NCBI GenBank assembly: GCA_020632715.1
Contig: JACKFA010000001.1
Coordinates: 1,674,001-1,738,000 of the forward strand
Direction of reading: 5' to 3'
Origin: Deltaproteobacteria bacterium
GTDB taxonomy: Bacteria; Myxococcota_A; UBA9042; PHBI01
DNA length: 64,000 nucleotides
How positions within the stretch are numbered: position 1 is the first letter of the stretch; every line of letters starts with the position of its first letter. The notes beneath the pieces were generated by a model, which ran no database searches, had not been told where the DNA came from, and saw only the letters and a program-made list of their open reading frames with translations. The translations under genes were made by a program, and so were the position numbers. Of the stretch, positions 1-7,247 are shown piece by piece.

Positions 1-1121
1 TCCTCCCCGTCGCAGCCGACCTCCTCGCGCGCTGGGACGCCGTCGACACCGACGCCCTCAGGCTCCTCGCCCTCACGGCCCCCTGGGAGCTCGCCGCCGA
101 GGGGCACGTCCGCCGCCCCGTCCGCCCAGCGCCCGCGCCCGTCGACCCCGGCCCCGACCTCGACGCCGCCTGCGCCCGCCTCCGCGCCCTCGTCGAGGCC
201 GAGGAGAGCGACGCCGCCGAGGCCCTCCTCCGCGGCCTCCTCGCGCAGGGCCACGGCCGCCCGGCGCTCGAGCGCCCGCTCCTCGTCATCGCCGCCGACC
301 ACTTCCTCGACCTCGGCCACGCCGTCATCTACGCCTCGAAGCTCTTCGATCTCGCCGACACCCTCGGCGACGGCGCCCTCGCCGAGCTCCTCCCGGCCTG
401 GCTCGTCTCGGTCGTGACCGGCACGCGTCACGACGTCCTCCCGCGCTGGCGCTGGCTCCGCGAGCGGCTCGCCGCCCTCGGCGACGCGCGCCCCGCCGAG
501 GTGGACGCCCCCCGCGACGAGGCCCGCCGCGACGCCCTCCTCACCGCCCTCCTCGGGAAGGATCGCGACGCCGCCTTCGACGCCGTCGCCCGCGCGCTCG
601 ACGACGGCGCGCTCGACGACGTCCTCGACGCCCTCTCCCTCGGCGCCGCCGAGCGCCTCCTCCGCTTCGACGACCGCGTCGAGGCCGACCCGACGATCCA
701 GGACGACTGGCTCGACGTCTCCCACGCCTTCACCTACGTCCACGCGCTCCGCGCCATCGCGCCGCGGTTCCGCGAGCCCGCGCTCGCGCGGCTCCTCTTC
801 TACGCCGTCCGCTACGTGAACGCCCTCGGCGCCCTCGACGCCGCCGCGCCCCCCGCGCCGCCGCCCGAGCCGCCCGCCACGCTCCGCGACGCGCTCACCG
901 TGGCGCTCACGCGCGCCGATCTCCGCCCGATCCACCTCGCGCACCTCGTGAAGCTCTCGGTCGCCGCCTTCGACGAGGGCGCCGCCACCGGCGATCCGCG
1001 GCCCCTCCGCGCGCTCGCCCGCTTCCTCGCCGCGCCCTTCGGCGTGCGGCGGATCCCGCGCCTCGCGCACGAGGCGCACCGCCTGCTCGACGAGGGGCGC
1101 GTCCCGAAGACGCTCTGGTAG
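1..1121 (+). CDS. C-terminal part of an unrecognised helical protein (5' end outside window)
   Basis: The reading frame is open from the window edge (first full codon at base 3) to TAG at 1119-1121, so the true start lies upstream; an internal GTG at 414 is not a credible start because the frame before it has the same codon use and composition. About 372 residues are visible, nearly all predicted helix, rich in Ala, Leu, Asp and Arg. Histidine-containing motifs (HFLDLGHAVIYASKLF, TGTRHDVLPRW, WLDVSHAFTYVHALR) and an Ala/Pro linker can be seen. Scattered histidines on helices would fit a helical metal-dependent oxidase-like fold such as the region that follows Rieske domains in some myxobacterial proteins, but this is a weak guess. 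The family is not recognised. Confidence 0.7.
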   Translation, partial: LPVAADLLARWDAVDTDALRLLALTAPWELAAEGHVRRPVRPAPAPVDPGPDLDAACARLRALVEAEESDAAEALLRGLLAQGHGRPALERPLLVIAADHFLDLGHAVIYASKLFDLADTLGDGALAELLPAWLVSVVTGTRHDVLPRWRWLRERLAALGDARPAEVDAPRDEARRDALLTALLGKDRDAAFDAVARALDDGALDDVLDALSLGAAERLLRFDDRVEADPTIQDDWLDVSHAFTYVHALRAIAPRFREPALARLLFYAVRYVNALGALDAAAPPAPPPEPPATLRDALTVALTRADLRPIHLAHLVKLSVAAFDEGAATGDPRPLRALARFLAAPFGVRRIPRLAHEAHRLLDEGRVPKTLW

Positions 1122-1226
1122 CGTCGCGTCCGGCTCGCCGCGAAGTTGTGTTGGAGCGGGCCCGCCCCTAACGTCTCCCGGTGAAGGAGATGCGCGGGGC
1201 GCCCCCGGAATGAACCGAAATCGCGC

Positions 1227-1261
1227 CTCGTTCGTCCACGAACGCCATCTTCGCGAACGAG
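1227..1261. promoter_or_regulatory. Inverted repeat upstream of the MoxR operon
   Basis: CTCGTTCG (1227-1234) and CGAACGAG (1254-1261) form an 8-bp perfect inverted repeat just before the first gene of the MoxR/VWA operon, in a 160-bp gap that otherwise shows nothing recognisable. It could be an operator for the operon or a terminator for the preceding gene; no T-tract follows it. A role is only inferred from position. Confidence 0.3.
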
Positions 1262-1280
1262 CGCGTTGGGAGACCCCTCT

Positions 1281-3293
1281 TTGGACCATGTGACCGCGAT
1301 CCGGAAGCTCACGCGGCGCGTCCGCTGGCGCCACCGCCTCCAGCTCGCGCTCCAGCGGTTCCTCGTCTTCGGCGCCGTCGGGCTCCTCGCCTTCGCGGTG
1401 GCCGTGCTCCTCGTGAAGGCGCGCGCGCTGCCGACCGACGCCGTCGCGATCGCCGGCGGCGTCGCCATCGCGCTCGCCGCGGGCGCCGCGCTCTCCGGCC
1501 TCCTCCGGCGCCTCGACGACGTGCGCCTCGCCGCCGCCCTCGACGAGGCGGGCGGGCTCCACTCGCGCCTCGGCACGGCCCTCGCCTTCGCCCGCGAGCC
1601 GCACCCGAGCGACCTCATGCGCGCCGCCATCGACGACGCGCACGACGCCGTCCGCCGCGCGCGCCCCGCCGCCGCCGCGCCCTGGCGCTGGGCCGCCTTC
1701 GCGACGGGCCTCGTCGTGGCGGGGATCGCCCTCGCGGTGTCCGTCCCGAGCGTGTTCGCGGTCGACTTCCCGGTCGGTCGCGTCGGCGTGAGCACGCTCA
1801 CCGGCCTCGGCCCGCTCCCGGGCTATGCGCGCGAGAAGGTCGAGCTCCAGAAGCTCGACGTCGAGCAGCTCGCGGATCTCAAGGACGAGCTCGAGGAGGC
1901 GAAGCGCGCGGCCGCGACCGAGGACGTCGACAAGCTCCTCGGCGACCTGAACGACCTCATCCGGAAGCTCCAGGAGAACGAGATCACGCCGGAGGAGGCG
2001 TTCGCGCAGCTCGCCGCGCTCGAGAAGGCCGCCGAGGAGTGGGAGGCGCAGCACGCGAAGGACCGCGACGAGGCCGAGGCGAAGATCCGCGAGGCCGCCG
2101 AGAAGGAGCGCCGCCCCGACAAGGAGCTCGAGCCCTTCTTCGACGCGATGAAGAAGGAGCAGCTCGAGGACGCCGCCAAGGCCCTCGAGGCGACCGCCGA
2201 CAAGCTCGACCCGACGAAGCGGAAGGAGGGCGAGAAGCCCCTCGACAAGCGCGACGAGAAGCGGATCCAGAAGGACCTCGAGGAGCTCGCGAAGGCCCTC
2301 CAGACCGAGCGCCAGAAGGAGGAGGAGAAGCGCAAACGCGACCGCGACCGCCTGAAGAAGGAGGAGGAGCAGGACAAGACCGCCTCCGAGCAGCGGAAGC
2401 GCGACCGCGACCGCCTGAAGCAGGAGAACGAGCGCGAGCTCGAGCGGCTCCGGAAGGAGCAGGAGGAGCTCTCGCAGGCGATGCGCGAGCTCGAGCGCCT
2501 GCAGAGCGAGCTCGACCAGAGCGCCCAGGACATGCTGCGCCGCCTCCAGGAGCAGATGGGGCAGCAGGGCGACCAGGGCCAGGACGGGCAGCAGCAGGGC
2601 GCGACCGCCGAGCAGATGCGGCAGGCCGCGGAGATGCTGCGGCGCATGGCCCAGCAGGGCGCCGGGCGGCAGCAGATCAAGGTCGCCCAGGGCAAGATGG
2701 GCGAGATGAAGGAGATGCTGCGCCGCGCCGGCCAGGGCAAGGGCCAGAAGGGCAAGCAGGGCGGCCAGGACGGGCAGGGCGGCGGCGAGGGCGACGACGA
2801 GATGGGCCGCTTCATGACCAAGGCCGGCGGCGAGCAGGGCGACGGCCAGGGCGACGGCCAGGACGGCAAGGACGGCCAGATGGCCCAGGGCGGCGGGAAG
2901 GACGGGAAGGGCGGCGACATGCTGCTCCTCGGGCCCCAGGGCGGCGGTCAGGGCGCGAAGATCCCGCTCCCCGGCAAGGGGCAGGGCCAGGGCGACGGCG
3001 CCGAGCAGGGCGACGGCGTCGGGCAGGGCCACGACCCGCGCCTCCTCGGCGACAAGTCGGACTTCGGCCAGCAGAAGCTCAAGGAGGACCTCATCACCGG
3101 CGTCCAGGGCGACGGCCCGACCGAGAGCAAGGTCATCTTCGCGGCGGCGTCGAAGGGGTTCGCGTCGGCCGCCTACAAGGACGTGCACCAGGATTACGAG
3201 GGCGTCGTCGAGGACGCGCTCGACGCCGAGAAGATCCCCCCCGGGAAGCGCGCGTACGTGCGCCGCTACTTCGACCTCATCCGCCCGCGCTGA
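1281..3293 (+). CDS. Membrane-anchored coiled-coil protein with Gln/Gly-rich tail, first gene of a MoxR/VWA operon
   Basis: The N-terminal ~165 residues hold three hydrophobic segments (FLVFGAVGLLAFAVAVLLV, AVAIAGGVAIALAAGAALSG, AAFATGLVVAGIALAVSV). They are followed by about 260 residues of highly charged Lys/Glu/Arg coiled coil with the repeated block RKRDRDRLK, then about 150 residues rich in Gln, Gly, Asp and Met, and a short ordered C-terminus ending RRYFDLIRPR. Such long coiled-coil membrane proteins occur at the head of MoxR-DUF58-VWA operons and are often labelled DUF4175-like; no family motif is certain here. The start is a choice between TTG 1266, TTG 1281 and GTG 1290; 1281 is preferred because GGGAG at 1268-1272 sits 8 nt ahead of it. 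moxR follows after a short gap. A structural or scaffolding role in the envelope is inferred. Confidence 0.75.
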   Translation: MDHVTAIRKLTRRVRWRHRLQLALQRFLVFGAVGLLAFAVAVLLVKARALPTDAVAIAGGVAIALAAGAALSGLLRRLDDVRLAAALDEAGGLHSRLGTALAFAREPHPSDLMRAAIDDAHDAVRRARPAAAAPWRWAAFATGLVVAGIALAVSVPSVFAVDFPVGRVGVSTLTGLGPLPGYAREKVELQKLDVEQLADLKDELEEAKRAAATEDVDKLLGDLNDLIRKLQENEITPEEAFAQLAALEKAAEEWEAQHAKDRDEAEAKIREAAEKERRPDKELEPFFDAMKKEQLEDAAKALEATADKLDPTKRKEGEKPLDKRDEKRIQKDLEELAKALQTERQKEEEKRKRDRDRLKKEEEQDKTASEQRKRDRDRLKQENERELERLRKEQEELSQAMRELERLQSELDQSAQDMLRRLQEQMGQQGDQGQDGQQQGATAEQMRQAAEMLRRMAQQGAGRQQIKVAQGKMGEMKEMLRRAGQGKGQKGKQGGQDGQGGGEGDDEMGRFMTKAGGEQGDGQGDGQDGKDGQMAQGGGKDGKGGDMLLLGPQGGGQGAKIPLPGKGQGQGDGAEQGDGVGQGHDPRLLGDKSDFGQQKLKEDLITGVQGDGPTESKVIFAAASKGFASAAYKDVHQDYEGVVEDALDAEKIPPGKRAYVRRYFDLIRPR

Positions 3294-3368
3294 GCGCGCG
3301 GCGGCCACACCCCACCGCGCCGCGGGCGCGGGTCCCCAAGAACCCGTAGAGCCCCCCTCGAGGTGCCC

Positions 3369-4355
3369 ATGGACGTGAAGGAGCGGGTCGCTCACTTCAA
3401 GCGCGCGACCGACCGCCTGAAAGCGGAGGTCGGCAAGATCATCGTCGGCCAGAAGGACATCGTCGAGGGCGTCGTCATCGCCCTCATCGCGGGCGGCCAC
3501 ACCCTCCTCGAGGGCGTGCCTGGCCTCGGCAAGACGCGCCTCGTCAAGACCCTGTCCGAGGCGCTCGACCTCGAGTTCTCGCGGATCCAGTTCACCCCCG
3601 ACCTCATGCCGAGCGACATCACCGGCACGAAGGTCGCCTTCCAGGACGACGCCGGGCACACGGCGCTCGACTTCCAGAAGGGGCCGATCTTCGCGAACGT
3701 CGTGCTCGCCGACGAGATCAACCGCGCCACCCCGCGGACGCAGTCGGCCATGCTCGAGGCGATGCAGGAGCGCTCGGTCACCATCGGGCGCGAGACGCAC
3801 CGCCTCGCCGAGCCCTTCTTCGTGCTCGCGACGCAGAACCCGCTCGAGATGGACGGCACCTACCCGCTCCCCGAGGCGCAGCTCGACCGCTTCCTGTTCA
3901 AGCTGCACGTCGAGTTCCCGACGCACGAGGACCTCCACACGATCCTCGACCGCACGACCGGCTGGGAGTCGCCGAAGATCGAGCCGGTGCTCGACAAGCA
4001 GGGCGTCCTCGACCTCCGGCACCTCGCGATGGACGTGCCCGTCGCGCGCCACGTGCAGGACTTCGCCATCCGCGTCGTCACCGCCACGCACCCCGAGGCG
4101 AAGCACGCCCCCGAGGCCGCGCGGCGCTACATCCGCGTCGGCGCGTCGCCTCGCGGCGCCCAGTCCCTCATCATCGCGAGCAAGGTGCGCGCCGTGCTCG
4201 ACGGGCGCTTCGCCGTCTCGGCCCAGGACGTCAAGGACGTGGCGAAGCCCTCGCTCCGCCACCGCATCATCCGCAACTTCGAGGGCGAGGCCGAGGGGGT
4301 CTCCGCGGACTCCATCCTCGACGACATCCTGCGCGTCACGAAGGAGAGCGCCTGA
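3369..4355 (+). CDS. moxR: MoxR-family AAA+ ATPase
   Basis: A 328-residue AAA+ ATPase of the MoxR type (AAA_3 with the AAA lid). Walker A is GVPGLGKT, Walker B is VVLADEINRATPRTQ, and the sensor region is FFVLATQNPLEMDGTYPLPE followed by AQLDRFLFK, all diagnostic of MoxR. These ATPases act as chaperones that insert or activate VWA-domain proteins. The DUF58 protein and two VWA proteins directly downstream are the obvious clients. ATG 3369 is chosen over GTG 3363 because GAGG lies 6 nt before it. The next gene starts one base after the stop, so co-transcription is near certain. The length and all motifs are normal for the family. Confidence 0.96.
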   Translation: MDVKERVAHFKRATDRLKAEVGKIIVGQKDIVEGVVIALIAGGHTLLEGVPGLGKTRLVKTLSEALDLEFSRIQFTPDLMPSDITGTKVAFQDDAGHTALDFQKGPIFANVVLADEINRATPRTQSAMLEAMQERSVTIGRETHRLAEPFFVLATQNPLEMDGTYPLPEAQLDRFLFKLHVEFPTHEDLHTILDRTTGWESPKIEPVLDKQGVLDLRHLAMDVPVARHVQDFAIRVVTATHPEAKHAPEAARRYIRVGASPRGAQSLIIASKVRAVLDGRFAVSAQDVKDVAKPSLRHRIIRNFEGEAEGVSADSILDDILRVTKESA

Positions 4356-4356
4356 G

Positions 4357-5292
4357 ATGGCGGCCGGGGCGGCCGGCGGCGCGCGCGCGAACGCGAAGGA
4401 CGGGCGCGGGCGCGACAGCGAGCTCTTCGACGACGCGTTCATGGCGCGCCTCGAGTACCTCGACATCGTCGCGAAGAAGCGCTTCGCCGGGCAGACGCGC
4501 GGCGAGCGGCGGGCGAAGAAGCTCGGCGCGGGGCTCGAGTTCGCCGACCACCGGAGCTACAGCCCCGGCGACGACTTCAAGAACATCGACTGGAACGTCT
4601 ACCAGCGGCTCGGGAGGCTCCTCATCCGCCTCTACGAGGAGGAGGAGGACCTCTACGTCTACCTCCTCGTCGACGCGTCGGCCTCGATGGCCGTCGGCGA
4701 CCGCCTGAAGCTCGACTACGCGCGCCGCCTCGCCGCGGCCCTCGCCTACATCACGCTCTCGAGCATGGACCGGGTGTCGGTGCTGCCGTTCTCGACGTCG
4801 CTCGGGAACCGGCTCGTGCCGGCGCGCGGGAAGGCGCAGATCTTCCGCGTCCTCGACTTCCTCTCGGCGGTGCAACCCGGCGGGCAGACGAGCATGACCG
4901 ACGCGTTCAAGTCGTTCGTGCACCAGACCAAGCGCCGCGGGCTCGCCGTCGTCATCAGCGACTTCTACGCCCAGGACGGCTTCGAGGAGGGGCTCAACTA
5001 CCTGCGCTACAACCGCTTCGAGCCGTTCGTCATCCAGCTCACCGACGAGCGCGAGCTGAACCCGGACCTCCGCGGCGACATCCTGCTCGTCGACTGCGAG
5101 ACGGGCGCACAGAAGGAGATGACGCTCACGCCGCGGATGCTCGCGAAGTACCGCGAGGCCCACGCCGCGTGGTGCGACGAGCTCGAGGCGTTCTGCAAGA
5201 AGCGGCAGCTGAGCTACTTCCGGACGCCCGTGCAGGTGCCGTTCGATGAGCTGATGCTCAGGATCTTCCGCGCGGGAGGGTTCCTCGCGTGA
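4357..5292 (+). CDS. DUF58 domain-containing protein (MoxR-associated)
   Basis: A 311-residue soluble protein with the DUF58 signature HRSYSPGDDFKNIDWNVYQR at about residues 65-85, followed by a VWA-like fold whose MIDAS-like motif is DASASM (VYLLVDASASMAVGDRL). DUF58 proteins sit between moxR and VWA membrane proteins in aerotolerance-type (Bat) operons and are thought to cooperate with the ATPase. No membrane segment is visible. The ATG follows the moxR stop by one base and the stop overlaps the next start (GTGA), showing tight translational coupling. Family membership is secure; the cellular task of this particular system is unknown. Confidence 0.93.
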   Translation: MAAGAAGGARANAKDGRGRDSELFDDAFMARLEYLDIVAKKRFAGQTRGERRAKKLGAGLEFADHRSYSPGDDFKNIDWNVYQRLGRLLIRLYEEEEDLYVYLLVDASASMAVGDRLKLDYARRLAAALAYITLSSMDRVSVLPFSTSLGNRLVPARGKAQIFRVLDFLSAVQPGGQTSMTDAFKSFVHQTKRRGLAVVISDFYAQDGFEEGLNYLRYNRFEPFVIQLTDERELNPDLRGDILLVDCETGAQKEMTLTPRMLAKYREAHAAWCDELEAFCKKRQLSYFRTPVQVPFDELMLRIFRAGGFLA

Positions 5293-7247
5293 CGTTCGCG
5301 GGCCTCACGACGAGCGAGCTGTGGACGCTCTTCGGCGCCTTCGGGGGCGCCATGGTGGTGCTCTACATCCTGAAGCTCAGGCGGCGCCGCATCGAGGTGC
5401 CGTTCTCGCCGCTCTGGGCGCGCGTGCTCGAGGAGAAGCAGAGCTCGTCGCTCTTCCGGCGGCTGAAGCGCCCGTTCTCGCTGCTCGTGCAGCTCCTCAT
5501 CGTGGCGCTCCTCGTCGTCGCGCTCGGCGACCCGAAGCTCGCGGGGATGGCGGGCTGCTCCTACGAGCCGCCAGCCCCGCCGCCGACGCGCCACACGCTG
5601 CTCATGATCGACGCGTCCGCCTCGATGGCGACGCTCGAGGGCGGGAAGACGCGCCTCGCGAAGGCGCGTGAGGCCGCGCACGCGCTCGTCGACGAGGTGA
5701 AGGGCAACCCGCACCACGAGGTGATGGTCGTCCAGCTCGACGCGCGCACGCGCCCGCTGACGCTCTGGACGAGCGACGCGAAGGCCCTCCACGCGGCCAT
5801 CGACGAGGTCGCGCCGAGTGGCGCGCTCGACTCGCCGACGGACGTCGCGCAGGGGCTCGCGCTCGCGAGGTCGGCGCTCCAGGACCGCGAGGCGGGCGAG
5901 CTCGTGATGGTGACCGACGGCGCGTTCCCGGCCATCTCGGCGGCCGACAAGGACGCTCTCCACCTGAAGGTGATCCCCGTCGGCGAGCCCACGGCCAACA
6001 TCGGGATCGAGGCGTTCAACGTGCGCCCGTACCTCGACGACAGCCTGACCTACGCGGTCTTTGTTGCAGTGCACAACGCGTCGGACCAGCCGCACAAGGC
6101 GACGCTCTTTCTGTACGCGAACGAAAAAGGCCGTGGTGTCGATGACTTCATCGATCCGGCGCGGCTCCTCGGGAGCTACTCGCTGGACCTACCGGCCAAC
6201 GGCAGTGTGCAGCGCATCATCGACGACGTGAAGTTCCCCGGGTCGCGCCTCGCCGCGCGCGTGGCCATCGCGACCGACGACCCGACGCGCGACGCGTTCC
6301 CGCGCGACGACGTCGCGCTCGCGCTGGTCCCGGAGCGGAAGAAGCTCGCGGTCGCGCTCGTGACCGAGGGGAACCTGTTCCTGAACGCGACGCTCTTCGT
6401 GCGCGAGAACGTGGCGCTCACGACGCTCTCGCCCGCGGAGTACAAGGGGCCGGAGGGCTTCGACGTGGTCGTGGTCGACGGCGTCGACGTGCCGATGACG
6501 GCGCCCGGGAACTACTTCGTCATCGCGCCGGCGCCGGGCGGGCCGTTCGAGGTGGAGGGGCTCGTGAAGGAGCCGCAGCTCGCGCGGCTCGACAAGAAGC
6601 ACCCGCTCGCGCGCTTCGTGAAGCTCGCGGATCTCAACATCCTCGAGGCCGAGAAGGTGAAGACCGCGCGCGGGGACGCGGTGGTGGCGGCGGCGGGCGG
6701 CGGCGTGCCGCTCCTCTTCACGCGCGACGACGCCGAGACAGGCGCGCGCTACGTCGTCATGACGTTCGACGTCCGGAAGAGCCTCCTGCCCATGAGCTAC
6801 GCGTTCCCGCTGCTCATGGTGAACGTGCTCGGCTACTTCCACCCCGAGGCGGCCGGGCTCCTCGTGCCGAACCGGGCGGGCGTCGAGCTCTCGCTGCCGA
6901 TGGCGCTCGAGGGGGACGACGTGGCCGTCGCGGGGCCCGCGGACGCGCCGACCGTGCACGCGCGGCGGCTCGGGGGGCGGGTGCACCTCGCGGCGGACCG
7001 GATCGGCGTCTACGAGCTCTCGACGGCGAAGGACGACAAGCGCCAGGCTGTCGCCGTGAACCTGATGGACCCCGAGGAGAGCGAGGTGTCGCCGCAGGAC
7101 CAGGGCGCCGAGCCGTGGGTCGCGCCGCCGCCGGTGCTCCTCGAGACGGACCCGTGGCTCTCGAACGTGTGGCGGCTGCTCCTGCTCATCGCGCTCGGCG
7201 TCGTGGCGCTCGAGTGGCTCACGTGGCACCGGCGGTGGACGCTGTGA
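5289..7247 (+). CDS. BatA-like VWA-domain membrane protein
   Basis: This 652-residue protein begins with the BatA N-terminal module: a membrane segment (LWTLFGAFGGAMVVLYILK), the basic stretch LRRRRIEVPFSPLW and a second membrane segment (LLVQLLIVALLVVALGDPKL). A periplasmic VWA domain follows with MIDAS motif DASASM in HTLLMIDASASMATLEGGK. A long beta-rich region leads to a C-terminal membrane helix (WRLLLLIALGVVALEWLTW). The GTG start overlaps the DUF58 stop. Such proteins (aerotolerance regulator N-terminal family) are MoxR clients in the cytoplasmic membrane with the VWA domain outside. Length is larger than classical BatA (about 330 residues), similar to the larger forms in Myxococcota and Planctomycetes. 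Confidence 0.9.
   Translation: MTFAGLTTSELWTLFGAFGGAMVVLYILKLRRRRIEVPFSPLWARVLEEKQSSSLFRRLKRPFSLLVQLLIVALLVVALGDPKLAGMAGCSYEPPAPPPTRHTLLMIDASASMATLEGGKTRLAKAREAAHALVDEVKGNPHHEVMVVQLDARTRPLTLWTSDAKALHAAIDEVAPSGALDSPTDVAQGLALARSALQDREAGELVMVTDGAFPAISAADKDALHLKVIPVGEPTANIGIEAFNVRPYLDDSLTYAVFVAVHNASDQPHKATLFLYANEKGRGVDDFIDPARLLGSYSLDLPANGSVQRIIDDVKFPGSRLAARVAIATDDPTRDAFPRDDVALALVPERKKLAVALVTEGNLFLNATLFVRENVALTTLSPAEYKGPEGFDVVVVDGVDVPMTAPGNYFVIAPAPGGPFEVEGLVKEPQLARLDKKHPLARFVKLADLNILEAEKVKTARGDAVVAAAGGGVPLLFTRDDAETGARYVVMTFDVRKSLLPMSYAFPLLMVNVLGYFHPEAAGLLVPNRAGVELSLPMALEGDDVAVAGPADAPTVHARRLGGRVHLAADRIGVYELSTAKDDKRQAVAVNLMDPEESEVSPQDQGAEPWVAPPPVLLETDPWLSNVWRLLLLIALGVVALEWLTWHRRWTL

Noticed and set aside
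1266..1290. TTG 1266 and GTG 1290 as start of the coiled-coil gene
   Set aside because: TTG 1281 has the GGGAG at an 8-nt distance; the others are less well placed. The choice is not certain.
7115..7243. N-terminal extension of the large VWA protein
   Set aside because: It lies in another frame of the preceding gene; GTG 7244 with a GTGA overlap is the natural start.
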